Counted from the first letter of the stretch, positions 40,135 to 50,580 are shown. The stretch: 64,000 nucleotides of DNA from Sepioteuthis lessoniana (GCA_963585895.1 OY757939.1:56278110-56342109), one strand, 5' to 3'. Notes: a model not told the origin generated them from the letters alone. Program-made: numbers and translations.

Positions 40135-40735
40135 GAAAACCCCCCCCCAAAAAAACCCAACAAAAACAAACCGAAACAAAACAAAAAAATAATTCCATGA
40201 GAAAGCTCCACCCATCAAAGAAGATCTTTAAGCTACTAAGAATGATATTGATAAAAAATATTGCTTTAGGTTAGTGAAATCCATGCCAAAAAGTATAAAG
40301 GTTGTCAGAAAAGTTCAAGAAGGGGAAAAAAATAAAGTAATTCTATTTTTTTTAATCAATGAATTCGATATTTTCCTCTGAAAGTCTTTGGAAAAATACT
40401 ATTAATTCAAATAATTCAATCTAGTTTGTTTAAGGAATATATCTATGAAACCTGAATTTTCAACTGTTAAATTAAAAAATATTTTGCGTCTCATTTTTTA
40501 TTAGTTTATTTACTTAAAAAAAATCCTTACGTGAGCATCCTGTAAGTTTATTAATATCGTATTTTTTGCCAGGGGCAGTATATGAATTAGTATAAATGTA
40601 TTTACTGCACCCCCAAAAGCTACGACACAAAATATCACCATGCAATAGCGTGACCAGGATTCGGACTCACATACTCCGGTGTTACAGTTTAGCTTGTTAG
40701 CCACCACACCACCATGACTCTCCCTTCTTTTTGAC
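40135..40735. other. Unassigned; contains a tRNA-like relic
   Basis: Mostly AT-rich. At about 40645-40720 GTGACCAGGATTCGGACTCA and GCTTGTTAGCCACCACACCA look like a reversed tRNA-like SINE head, family uncertain. Confidence 0.4.
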
Positions 40736-40737
40736 TT

Positions 40738-40970
40738 GGTTTGATTTCTTTGTTTAATTGCATATCAAGCTTTATGGGTTATGTAATACCGAATCGATCC
40801 TAATTGAAAGACAGTAGTGTTACTATTTAATCCATAGCTGGTGGGGGATAAGGGGTTTATACCTTTCCCAAGGGTATTAGTCCAAAAGTGAACGTAATAA
40901 TAGCACGATTGGAGTTCGAACTCGCCACGATGTTGTTGTCGAGCATGTTAGCTACTACACGACGGGGAAT
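40738..40970 (-). mobile_element. SINE-B copy, full length
   Basis: Tail GGTTTGATTTCTTTGTTTAA and GGTTATGTAATACCGAATC, core CATAGCTGGTGGGGGATAAG and ACCTTTCCCAAGGGTATTAG, then GAGTTCGAACTCGCCACGAT and GTTAGCTACTACACGACGG, on + as complement. Confidence 0.82.
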
Positions 40971-41294
40971 CTGCCACCATCTCATTTTAAGTGACTAATG
41001 ATAGCTTTACGATTGGGTAAAACGTAATTATCTGGAAGGAAATTAGATTCACTCGTTTAATGCAATTTTCCATTGCTATATTGAATTAACTTAATTATTC
41101 TATGTATTAATACAGTTATAACTACATACCTATCTTCGTTCTTGACATTTGGAGTTCGTCACACTAAGGTGGAGTGTCGAAAGAGATAGATAAACTAAAC
41201 TTAGTGAAAATACCCCCATTATCTGTTCACATATGAATTTACTAGTCAGGTCAACAGATCTAAATGGATTACAGACAACTCTGTGTTGCAGTTG

Positions 41295-41400
41295 GGCAAC
41301 CCGTCTTTGTATAATGGTAAGCAAGCTCATCTAGTAGATCTATGCGATTGAGGAGTGACTTTATTTCTCATTGGGTATCCCATACTTGTGGTTTTTTGAT
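41295..41400 (+). mobile_element. SINE-E 5' part
   Basis: CCCGTCTTTGTATAATGGTA then AGCAAGCTCATCTAG and TTTCTCATTGGGTATCCC match the SINE-E head; the tail is missing. Confidence 0.55.
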
Positions 41401-41687
41401 CTAAATCAAAACCAACCCAGTAGGTGGGGCTTAGATTACACTGACTGAATCCTTTGCCGACATAACCACTTCGGGTCAGAGTGGATTGGGGAGTAATGAC
41501 AATAAAGGGGTACTCTTCGACCCCCAAGAGATCCTAAAATAGAGCCTCACTATACGCCAGATACATGCTTTTTTCTTTTAAGGGGAGGAGAAAAATTAAA
41601 GTGTGTCCTGGGTATGCCGAGGCTCCAGTTCTGGAGCTAAGGAGAATATATCCCTTGCAAATGAAAAAAAAACACACCCTAAAAAAG

Positions 41688-41704
41688 ATAGTCTTGTGTA
41701 TAAC
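41688..41704 (+). repeat. Target-site duplication, left copy
   Basis: ATAGTCTTGTGTATAAC is repeated exactly at 41985-42001. Confidence 0.9.
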
Positions 41705-41984
41705 CCTATTTACCAAACCCTCTACTCGAGCAGGATATGACACAAGGTCAATTTTTAAGCGGTGTTTAACAGGTTTGAATTCAGAGTTTTCCTTCTCCTA
41801 GACTAGTTGCCTCACCAAGGCTGAAGAACCCAGTCTGCCCTACTAGTTACCCATAGCTGGAGGGAGAATAATTGGATTCATACCTTTCCTAAGGGTATTA
41901 GTGTTATGTGAAATGCAATCATTCTCGTCCAGGATTTGAACTCGAGGCGCCGTGTCCATTTCCTATGACGATAACTATTACACC
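41705..41984 (-). mobile_element. SINE-A, full length, nested in element C
   Basis: Tail CCTATTTACCAAACCCTCTA, body CCTAGACTAGTTGCCTCACC, core GTTACCCATAGCTGGAGGGA, head GGATTTGAACTCGAGGCGCC and GATAACTATTACACC, on + as complement. An exact 17-bp duplication flanks it; length 280, as for the 28.2 kb copy. Confidence 0.93.
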
Positions 41985-42001
41985 ATAGTCTTGTGTATAA
42001 C
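41985..42001 (+). repeat. Target-site duplication, right copy
   Basis: ATAGTCTTGTGTATAAC matches 41688-41704. Confidence 0.9.
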
Positions 42002-42130
42002 ACTAAACTGAATTTGATGGTGAGGCTCCAGTTCTGGAGATATGGGGGAGTATGGCGTACCTCTTAATTGCTACTACTTCCAGATACACTCTGAGCTGAA
42101 GTGATATTAACTGTTAGGGTCTAGAACTTT

Positions 42131-42425
42131 GTTCAAATTAATCCGGTAGGAAGTTATTAGTATTAGATAGGGATGCTTGATACCATATAACAAACAAATG
42201 ATGAAAATTATTAAATAGAAATGATTACTTGAAACGATATAATTGTGTATAAATGATCAGTCTTGGGTAGGAATTTTGAAAGTCATATAATTGTATGCAA
42301 ATTATTTGTATTTGATAGGAATACTTGAAACCATACATAGTATATATTTTTGTATGAATTATAACAATTAAATAGGTATACGTGGATCTATACGAGTGTG
42401 TGCAAACAAATGATTATTCGTTGTC
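42131..42425 (+). repeat. Element C internal repeats
   Basis: Repeated, diverged units with TAGGAATACTTGAAACCATA and TGTGCAAACAAATGATTATT at roughly 60-bp spacing, characteristic of the interior of element C in + orientation. The region continues after the SINE-D palindrome at 42655. Confidence 0.65.
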
Positions 42426-42429
42426 TAAA

Positions 42430-42650
42430 TTTCTGAGACGAAGCTGGTTGATTTTTATCATTAAGGTTTTTCGGACTATTGTCTTCATCTTTATTGTTAT
42501 TTCCACCATGTTTCGGCCGATATGTCCCCCGGCCTTCTTCGAGTTCGACAAACACCTGAAGAAGGCCGGAGGACATATCGGCCGAAACGTTGTGGAAATA
42601 ACAATAAAGATAAAGACAATAGTCTGAAATACCTTAATGATAAAAATGAT
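42430..42650. mobile_element. SINE-D palindrome (headless inverted pair)
   Basis: The left arm (about 42432-42540, minus) reads GAGACGAAGCTGGTTGATTT to GTTTCGGCCGATATGTCCCC. The right arm (about 42557-42645, plus) reads CTGAAGAAGGCCGGAGGACA to AAAGACAATAGTCTGAAATA. Both are SINE-D tails joined at the head side with only about 16 bases between them, and the tRNA heads are gone. Arms match at about 90% or better, so a long hairpin can form. Confidence 0.9.
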
Positions 42651-42654
42651 TATT

Positions 42655-43415
42655 ATTAAACAAGGATTGTTATTTGAAATACAATAATTGTATATGAATT
42701 ATTAGTTGTAGATAGGAATACTTGCAACGATATGATTGTGTGCTAACAAATGATTATTTTTAAAGAGGAATAGTTACTTGAAACATTGTAATTGTATATG
42801 AATTATTGGTATGAGGAATATTTGAAACGATATGTTAATGTTCTCTTGGGTTGGGCAGTGGAATATACCGACTGTGCCACTGCAGAGGGGTTAGACCGCC
42901 GCCCCAGCAAGGCTACTTGTTAGCCGTGGGTGGCGATCAGTGATGCTTGAGGACGGGATTCACGTAACTTAGCAGTCCATGACTAAACAATCTACTAAAA
43001 GTAGTCACGTGACCCACAAAACTCTAATTTGACTCTTACTGGGATAGATGGGGGGGTGGCTGGATCGGGTCAGTCGGCTGGTCATATTAAGCCCTATCAT
43101 CTACATGATTGTCCTGGCTGTATTCTTCAAATTGCTCTTAAAGAAAACAAGTACCAAACTCAATTTTATCTGGAATGTGCTTGACGACTGTGACTGAGGG
43201 TTTATTGCGCTGAGATAGCAATAGGTGAAACCATTAAAACTCTGTGAAAACAAATGATTGATATTAAATAGAATTATTAGTATGAGATTGCAATACCTGA
43301 AACCCTTTAACTGCCTGCAAAGAAATGCTTAATATTAAATAGAATTATTAGTATGAGTTTTCAACAATTGAAAATATATTACTCTGTGTAAGCAAATAAT
43401 TTATATTAAATAGAA
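42655..43415 (+). repeat. Element C internal repeats and a body piece
   Basis: Internal units recur (GGAATACTTGCAACGATATG). Near 42850-42935 a body start is present (GGGCAGTGGAATATACCGAC, TGCCACTGCAGAGGGGTTAG). A GC-richer part (42890-43090) is unassigned. Units resume from 43225 (GTGAAACCATTAAAACTCTG). Confidence 0.55.
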
Positions 43416-43417
43416 TT

Positions 43418-43682
43418 ATAAATGTTTGCATTTATCAACCTGTCTGAACGGGAAGGATGTGACACAAGGTTACCTTTTAAGCGGTTTGAATTCAGAGTTT
43501 TCCTTTCAGACTGGTTGCCTAACCAAAGGCTAAAGAGCTCATAGCAGGAGGGAGCACAATTGGGGTTAATACCTTTACGAAGGTTTTTAGTACTATGGTA
43601 AATGCAATCACCTTCGTCAAGGATTTGAACGTGAATTGCCGTGTCCATTTCCACCGAAAACAACCATTACACTATGGGCACC
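43418..43682 (-). mobile_element. SINE-A copy, nested in element C interior
   Basis: CATTTATCAACCTGTCTGAA (tail), GACTGGTTGCCTAACCAAAG, TACCTTTACGAAGGTTTTTA and AACAACCATTACACTATGGG. Diverged. Element C units lie on both sides (43400 and 43690). Confidence 0.75.
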
Positions 43683-43856
43683 TTGAAATTATTTACGTTA
43701 AATAGAAATGCTTGAAACCATTTAACTGTGTGCAAAGAAATGATTACTATTAAAAAGATTTATTAATGTTAGATTGTAATTCTTAAAACCGTGTAACTGT
43801 GTGCTCTTAATCGTTTAAAAATGAAGTTGCCTATAAATTATTCGCTTGCAATATAT

Positions 43857-44171
43857 ATATATATTGTCATCCAGAGCCAGACCCGTTTCCTTCTCTCAGA
43901 ACTCCTTAGTGTGGCTAGGCAGACTATATTCTCGAAGCTGGGATCGAAACCCGGTTGACACAAACGCCAATACAAGATTCTACCACTCAGCCAGGAGGAA
44001 ACTAGCACAAGCGAAGGAAATTTAAACGGTTATGTATCATATTTGTTTTTGTTTTACATATCTCCGCTGAACGGCTACCGAGAGCTCGATTCACATGAAG
44101 AGCCTTGCATTACGCTTTTGGCAACCATTTACTTCCCTCACTAGAGAGCTCAACCCTACAGGGGTAGGGGA

Positions 44172-44175
<4 letters not shown>
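43857..44175 (-). mobile_element. SINE-F copy
   Basis: GTGTGGCTAGGCAGACTATA body complement, GGGATCGAAACCCGGTTGAC (B-box complement) and TACCACTCAGCCAGGAGG (A-box complement). The following ACCGAGAGCTCGATTCACAT part matches the extra segment seen at 25360. Confidence 0.75.
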
Positions 44176-44221
<46 letters not shown>

Positions 44222-44485
44222 AGGATTTTTGCTGCTCTTCTGCAAGGATGGCTTTGGCATTGAATAAATTACAAACGTTGATATGCTATTAAACAAAGAA
44301 ATTAAGCTAAACCAATCCAAACAGGATTTGGCATTAAATAACTCGGATGGGTTGTTATGCTATTAAACCAAATAACCAAAGCAAACCAACTGAAGGTATT
44401 AATCCCAAAGTGAACATAATCGCGCGACTGGAGTTTGAAATTGTTTGCAACAATGTCACAGTCTAGCACGTTAGCCACCACACCA
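44174..44485. mobile_element. (TA)n, SINE-B tail, element C tail, SINE-B head
   Basis: (TA)n 44174-44217; SINE-B tail on + (GGATGGCTTTGGCATTGAAT, GTTGATATGCTATTAAACAA); element C tail on + (GGATTTGGCATTAAATAACT); then a SINE-B head on minus (GGTATTAATCCCAAAGTGAA, GTTAGCCACCACACC). It is a pile-up of fragments. Confidence 0.65.
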
Positions 44486-44489
44486 TTCC

Positions 44490-45105
44490 AGAGAGGAATA
44501 TAGGAATACTTAAAATCATATAATCGTGTACAAATTATTTCTATTAGGTAGGAATATGTTGAATCATATAACGAATTCCAAAATATCTTTTATATAATTT
44601 CAGTATTAAATAACCCATAAAAATATTTACATGTCATTAAATAAATCAAATCAAATAAAATCTCTGCTTAGTTAATTACAACAACTCCACGTTTCCTTTT
44701 AAATAGCTCGAGTCAACTCTGATGTTAAAATTGTAAGCAGCATCTAATTATATCCCATGGGTTACAGTATGTGACACAGGGTCGATTTAACGATAGTATG
44801 ATGAGGCCAGAAAGAGAGCTGATCACTCTGACTAGTGTCACGAGGTTCAGATTCGCCTTCGTTTTCATGTGCCTCGCCCAAAGACAAAAATACGACCGCA
44901 GGAAACGCCACACCCAAAACTCAACCTGAAGGCCAGGAATGTCTGTATGCGAATAAGGGCAAGAAATTTAAAATATTGAGTAATCCAACATTGAAGAAAG
45001 TCAGATGTACTAAAAGAGGAATTACTTCGGCGAAAAATATTGTTTATTTGAAAGTTTTAAATGGGTGAAATAGTTTCTTAAGGTAGTTTGATCTGGTGCT
45101 TCTAG
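44490..45105. other. Unassigned stretch
   Basis: Element C-like internal units to about 44640, then a non-repetitive part (44700-45100). An open stretch of 77 codons (44835-45068, +) with SCASPKDKNTTAGNATPKT has no recognised domain and no splice partner. Confidence 0.4.
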
Positions 45106-45109
45106 CAAA

Positions 45110-45935
45110 TATACCTTATCAAGCCGAGTCGGCTACTTTGTCTGGAGCACGAAGCAAGATGCATTGGTCTTTACGTGAATTCGGATAACACAGAGTTTAT
45201 CTGTTTTAAACTAGTTGGTTCCATCTTCTCATTAAATGGCAAGCCTCTGAAATCGGTAGTCCAGTTCATATACCTCGGTAGCAATATCACATCAACTGAA
45301 AGCAGTGTCAACATTAGCATAGACAAATTATTGGTTGCTGTTGATAGGCTATCAATTATATGTAACCCTGACCTCTCTGATAGAAGAAAACGGGAATTCT
45401 CCCAAGCTGTAGCTGTGTTAGTACAACTATATGGCTGCACAACTTGGACCTCAGCGAAAAACTGGGAAAAAGCTAAATGGGAACTGAACAAGGATGCTAC
45501 GTGCTATTTTCAACAAATCCTGCTAGCAAAATCCTACAAAATAATAGCTGTGCGTACCTGCCATCTAATAAACATTCAAATAAGACGAACAAGACATGCT
45601 GGACACTGCTGGGGAAGTAAGGACGAATTTATGAGAGATATTCTCTAATGGACCCCTACATAGCCACTCACCACCCATCTGACAAGCCTTCCAAGAAAGA
45701 CGAACAAGACATGCTCCACACTGCTAAGTATCTACTCATTAGCGACGTTTTCCTTTGGACTCTTACACATGGACACACCTGTGTTGGTCGAGGAGCAAAA
45801 ATTTACAAGCATCGGTTCTGTGTGAACACTGGATGTCGTTTTAGAGTATTTCAGAAAAGCGGTGGGTGGTAGGGATGAATAGCGAGAAAGAGTCAAGAGA
45901 ATCTGTGCTATCGGTACGCTTTGCTGATCATGAGA
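45110..45935 (+). mobile_element. RTE-like LINE fragment of a different subfamily
   Basis: The + strand encodes GLYVNSDNTEFICFKLVGS, LKSVVQFIYLGSNITSTES and LLVAVDRLSIICNPDLSDRR, then QLYGCTTWTSAKNWEKAKW and RRTRHAGHCWGSKDEFMRD. This covers motif 6 through the C-terminus. Frame breaks occur near 45650, and a part of the end region appears twice (ACGAACAAGACATGC at about 45585 and 45700), an internal duplication. The 3' repeat is lost. Confidence 0.85.
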
Positions 45936-45939
45936 TTAT

Positions 45940-46020
45940 CTGCTTAATTTATTCAATTCATTTTTGTATTTAATAATTGGAAGATTATTTATATATATAT
46001 ATATATATATTGTATGTTAG
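45940..46020 (+). repeat. Short AT-rich linker with (TA)n
   Basis: (TA)n at about 45990-46008. Confidence 0.7.
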
Positions 46021-46530
46021 GTGTATGGGGTGTTCAGGGAGTGGTCAGCCTTTGGTAAGTGGGTTCGCCATGTCCTTTTAGGACAGCTCGTCTGCCACTG
46101 GACCTCCCCTGACACTCAGCTCTTACTTGTGGCTTCCCATAGCTGTCGCATGCAACGGCGGCCACACCCTGGGTACTGGCTTTGGCGAGCTTGCTAAACC
46201 AGGTGGGTGTAACCGACGGGTCTCAAACCCTCGGTGAGTTTGAATTGGGCAGTGTCAGCCCTACTGCATGCGAAGCCTGACTTCCGGCGGAACAAGCGGA
46301 AGAGTTCACTTGAAGAGCCTCCGTTTGTGAAGGCGGTGACAGCAAGTGTCGTTCGAGCGCCTAGAGCAGGACGTGGCATCCAAAGAAGTTCTGGTCATCC
46401 ATTGCAGCCTGGCAGTCTCTCGTCGTAACGGTTCATCGTGCCACTGGATCAAGATTCCCAGGCCGAGAGAGTGGGATTGTCCCTGAGCACCGATCTTCTC
46501 ACTATAAAACTTTCACGCACAGGTCAGTTT
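46020..46530 (+). other. GC-rich 500-bp island, possible LINE 5' region
   Basis: An abrupt GC-rich segment with GTGGGTGTAACCGACGGGTC, CTTCCGGCGGAACAAGCGGA and GCGCCTAGAGCAGGACGTGG, very unlike its surroundings. It carries overlapping 61- to 64-codon open frames on both strands without a known domain. The style suggests the 5' untranslated region of an RTE-like LINE, but no coding part follows. Confidence 0.4.
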
Positions 46531-46725
46531 TGCAACTCATCACGTCACCATTGGATCCGATGGACAACCACTACCAATTGGAAGATATAAATAGACTGAC
46601 AATGGCATTGATAGATAGATATGAACAGGTTGACATCGACAGACAAACAGATAGATATTAAAGATTTAGATTTGAACGTACACAAACACATACAGCCATA
46701 TACTCATATTTATGTATCTGAATAT

Positions 46726-47943
46726 TGTGACGCGGTATGAAAATATTTATCCCAAGACGGGAGTTTATTTTTCGCACGTGTGAAGACGGGGCAGCCTGGC
46801 ACTTGATCCCTCGCAAAATAAGTTCCAGTTAAGATTCCCTTTTTTGGTGTAGGAGAACTGGCAGATTATGTGGGGTTAATTTAGAGCTAGACTGACCGCC
46901 GCTGGCAAAGGGGTTCCCAAATTTCACATTACACACACACCCACCAGGCCACTACCTCTTCCTACCCCTAGGATAATGGAAGATATGGGCCTCTAGGTTT
47001 AGATAAAATAATACTATTTATCGTAGTTAACAATTCCAATTTCCCGTGTCATATTTTTAAAGGCAAATAGAACAATTTAGCGAGAATAACATGAGGCGAA
47101 TGAAGCTGAAAAGGGGCATGCAAAAGACAACTTGATAGGCAGACAACACAATGAATAAATTTCGACACGAGGAGAGATATAAAATATAACAAGGTTTTTA
47201 ATACATGCGCACATACATATTTAACGTGTCGGCTATATTATCAGCGGATAATATCAAAAATACAAATGTCTTTTTTCTTTTTTTCTTTTCTTTCTTCTTT
47301 CTTTAAATTGAGACAGAGAGTATGTAATTGCAATACTTAGAAAGGGTGTAGGGAGAAACAGTCTTAATGTTTACTTAGTTTTTGGCGGGTTCCTTCTGAG
47401 AGTATTTTCTCTTTTACGGGCTAGCGGGATTTTTTTACAGCTTTGGCTTGAAGGCATCAGTTCTTCTTGTCCAAGATTCTTTATTCGCTTTTCCCCGGAA
47501 TTTTGGCCGCAGTTTCAATTCATCTTATAACATCAACTGCTGCCCGGAAGACCCCGGTTTTGCTTCTTCGCCCGGAGTTTGGCATGAGATTCGACCTCCG
47601 TTCACGGTGATCTTCGTCCACTAAACTGATATTCTTTATCCCTATTTCCGCTGACGAAAAAAGGGTGCTACTTCCGCTTTAGGATTCTGGCCAATCATTT
47701 AGCCTTTCTTCTTCCTTCACCTGTCAGGCGATTCGTTCGGACTAATATCTCTTCCACCCAGGTGAGGTTACGGGGTACAGATAGCTTGACCCACATTCTT
47801 TTCTTCCTTCAACGGCCGGCCGAAGCTGACATACATTCCTTATTCCTCTTTTAACGACCAGTATTTGGCGGCCTGCTAATTCAAACACGGAGGGATAAGG
47901 GAAGTTTCTTATTTCTCTTCTTTCCGTGGTAGACCACGTGACA
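46726..47943 (+). mobile_element. Solo LTR fossil (family undetermined)
   Basis: It begins TGTGACGCGG, ends CACGTGACA, and is flanked by ATAT on both sides (46722-46725, 47944-47947), a 4-bp target-site duplication as expected for an LTR retroelement. The first 280 bp (CGCACGTGTGAAGACGGGGC, CCGCTGGCAAAGGGGTTCCC) and later parts match the element at 62226-63261 in opposite orientation. No internal region remains, so it is a solo LTR left by recombination. The clear divergence between the two indicates that they are not recent. Confidence 0.82.
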
Positions 47944-47992
47944 ATATTTATTCCCATGTCTCAGTGAGTTGATCTCTCTTTCAACTTCTTTC

Positions 47993-47994
<2 letters not shown>

Positions 47995-48025
<31 letters not shown>

Positions 48026-48032
48026 CACACAC
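47995..48032 (+). repeat. (CT)n and (TA)n microsatellites
   Basis: CTCTCTCTCTCTCT followed by TATATATATATATA and ACACACA. Confidence 0.9.
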
Positions 48033-48129
48033 ATGAGAGTTGCGTTCCGAATCCCACTCATCTATTTCCATGGAGACTACAACGGAAACAGAAAGCATAA
48101 CACATTAGAGCATGTTTTCAGCAAGAGAA

Positions 48130-48615
48130 TATCTTCTCTGTCGCATGCTTGTGTATGCGTGTATATGTATATGTATGGATGTGCATGTATATACGTATTC
48201 TTGTCTGTTTATGTATATATGAGTATGTATGTGTTTGTGTGTTTATATGTGTATATATATGTTTATATATATGTGTATGCATGCATGTGCATGTAGGGAT
48301 GTGCATATACATATTTGTATGTATGTGTGTGCATGTATATATGTGTATGTATGCCTGTGCACACACACACACACATATATATATACATGCAAGTGCATGT
48401 GCACGTATATATGTATATGTGTATGCATATGTATATATGTGTATGTGTGAATGTGTATGTACGTATGTGTATGTATCCGTGTGCATATATATTTGTGTAA
48501 ATATGCGTATACAGGTGCATGCATATATGTGTATATGTGTTTGTGCATGTATATATGGGTATGTATGTGTGTGCGTGTGAGTGTATAAGTGTGTTTAAGA
48601 GTATGGATGCGTATG
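48130..48615 (+). repeat. Degenerate TGTA/TGCA-rich tract
   Basis: About 480 bp of TATGTGTATGTGTGTGCATG-type sequence, almost strictly alternating purine and pyrimidine. Six overlapping open frames on both strands are by-products. No fixed unit length is seen. Confidence 0.92.
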
Positions 48616-48629
48616 TGACTATCGGTTTC

Positions 48630-48842
48630 TTTGTTTAATGGTATATCAACTTTTGTGGGTTATTTAATGCCAAAGCCATTCCGGTAAAACAGCAGTAGCA
48701 CGTAGCTGGAGAAATAATGGGGTTCATGCCTTTCTCAAAGGTATTAGTCTGAAAGTGAACGTAACGTCGCGACTAGAGTTCGAATTTACTTACTATGATG
48801 TCACAGTCCAACACGTTAGCCACTACGCCCCGGAGACACCCT
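48630..48842 (-). mobile_element. SINE-B copy, full length, between two tandem arrays
   Basis: Tail GGTTTCTTTGTTTAATGGTA and GGGTTATTTAATGCCAAAGC; core CACGTAGCTGGAGAAATAAT and TGCCTTTCTCAAAGGTATTA; head AGAGTTCGAATTTACTTACT and GTTAGCCACTACGCCCCGGA, on + as complement. Confidence 0.85.
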
Positions 48843-48889
48843 AATGTGTTTGTTTATATATATTATATTTGTGTATATTTGTATATACC

Positions 48890-49437
48890 TGCATGTCTAT
48901 GTTGTATAAGTTGAATGTACCTTTGTATGTACTTGTATGTGTATGTAGTATAAGTTGGATGTACCTTTTTATGTACCTGTATGTGTATGAAGTATAAGTG
49001 GTATGTATATTTGTATGTACCTGTATGTGTATATCGTAAAAGTTGAATGTACCTTTGTATGTACCTGTATGTGTATGTAGTATCAGTTGGATGTACCTTT
49101 GTACCTGTATGTGTATGTAGTATAAGTTGTATGTACCTTTGTATGTACTTGTATGTGTATGTAGTATAAGTTGAATGTACCTTTGTATGTACCTGTATGT
49201 GTATGAAGTATAAGTTGAATGTACCTTTGTTTGTACCTGTATGTGTATGAAGTATAAGTTGTATGTATATTTGTATATACCCGTATGTGTATGTAGTATA
49301 AGTTGGATGTACCTTTGTTTGTACCTGTATGTGTATGAAGTATAAGTTGAATGTACCTTTGTATGTGCCTGTATGTGTATGTAGTACAAGTTGAATGTAC
49401 CTTTGTATGTACCTGTATGTGTATGTAGTATAAGTTA
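48890..49437 (-). repeat. 44-bp minisatellite, about 12 units
   Basis: The unit is about TTGAATGTACCTTTGTATGT plus ACCTGTATGTGTATGTAGTA plus TAAG. Because 44 is not a multiple of three, all three frames run through and produce long tyrosine/histidine/threonine-rich minus-strand frames (48841-49389, 49083-49454) that are not genes. Confidence 0.93.
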
Positions 49438-49579
49438 TCAGTGCGGAATTCCAACTTGGCAGACTGAGTTCAAATCTAGGTTGCGACTATTTACCTTCAA
49501 TACGCTCTGATTTTTTTGGAAAGGCATGAAACTGCTTTCCTTTGTAGTCTGTCACATGGACTGGTATCGTGCCAAAAAC

Positions 49580-49812
49580 TGTAGATGATTATATTTACCC
49601 AACTCCTTCGTCACGGGCAGGATGTGACTGAAGGTCAATTTTTAAGCGCTTGCCCTACGAAGAGCCCAGCCTGCCCTACAATAATTGGAGGGGATTGTTG
49701 AATTCACACCTTTCCCAAGGCTATTTGCGTAAATGTAAACAGCCTCGCCTAGGATTTGAACCTAAGTCAGCAGGTCCATTTCCAATGTCGATAAACGTTA
49801 CGCCACGAACAG
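49580..49812 (-). mobile_element. SINE-A copy, shortened
   Basis: Tail TATTTACCCAACTCCTTCGT, then a body with a deletion, core ACACCTTTCCCAAGGCTATT, B-box complement GGATTTGAACCTAAGTCAGC and ACGTTACGCCACGAACAG. Confidence 0.78.
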
Positions 49813-49814
49813 TT

Positions 49815-50440
49815 CTAAATAAAATTTGTAAATGATTGACGAACACTTAAAGAATAAGCACTTGGGAAAGACCAATTCCCATAATTACCTTATTTATCTG
49901 AGCAGCAGCAGCAGCAGCAGTAGCAGTTGCAACAAAAGGCTGTTAGTTCCATAGTCAACGTTGACAGAGTTCAATAAGAAACTGCAAATGAGTTATGTAT
50001 CAATTTAAATGGAAATAGGTTTAATTAGGATATAATTATAATCATTATAATTAGGTATAATTTATCATGAATTGTTATGGAGATTAATTTATGTCTGAGA
50101 AATATATAGGACTGGTAAAGGAAACCAATACCAAATATAGTTATTTGAAAATTAGAATAATCGATTATTTCGCCATTTTCCCAAATATTTGGCTAAATCT
50201 AAAAATAAGACGAAATCGGAGATGTTTCTAGAAGTTTTGGTGAGCCGAGCCGACGACGAAATTCCGCAGAAAATGAAATAATTTCGTTTATTATTGGATT
50301 ATTTGGAAGTTAATGATCGGATAGAAAGCTAACGTAAATAGTCAGCATGTTTATTTCCAAACATAATTATCAATAAAAATAAAACCACTAGTTGAAGTAC
50401 TCGTTTACATTGGGTGAGAGATCAAGACTTGGTTCGTTAG
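49815..50440. other. Unassigned stretch with (AGC)n
   Basis: A short (GCA)n run at about 49902-49925; the rest is AT-rich with no gene recognised. Confidence 0.5.
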
Positions 50441-50486
50441 TGTTTTATGGCCTATCAACCCACAAGGGTTGATAGGCCATAAAACA
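50441..50486 (+). repeat. Perfect 21-bp palindrome with a four-base loop
   Basis: TTTTATGGCCTATCAACCC, loop ACAA, then GGGTTGATAGGCCATAAAA: the stem is perfect over 21 bp (50441-50461 with 50466-50486). It is made from the element C tail terminus. Confidence 0.95.
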
Positions 50487-50580
50487 TTTTAAACATATAT
50501 ACAGGGTTATTAAGCGAATAGTTTGTCGGTAACTTTATTTTGAAACGAGTTATTAGAGCTCATTTTTTACACGGTTACAT
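50487..50580 (-). mobile_element. Element C piece following the palindrome
   Basis: ACATATATACAGGGTTATTA, AGCGAATAGTTTGTCGGTAA as at 33470-33500 in another copy. It is cut by the next SINE-A. Confidence 0.6.

Larger units (their letters stand above)
41455..42130. mobile_element. Element C pieces around a SINE-A insertion
   Basis: 41465-41560 is body in minus orientation (GGGTCAGAGTGGATTGGGGA). From 41640, and again from 42001, the body runs in + orientation (ACTAAACTGAATTTGATGGT, GAGGCTCCAGTTCTGGAGAT, CCAGATACACTCTGAGCTGA), interrupted by SINE-A at 41705-41984. Confidence 0.65.

Noticed and set aside
48118-49454. Long tyrosine/histidine/threonine-rich and cysteine-rich open frames on both strands
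   Set aside because: They are produced by the TGTA-rich tract and the 44-bp minisatellite, whose period keeps all frames open; there is no independent coding signal.
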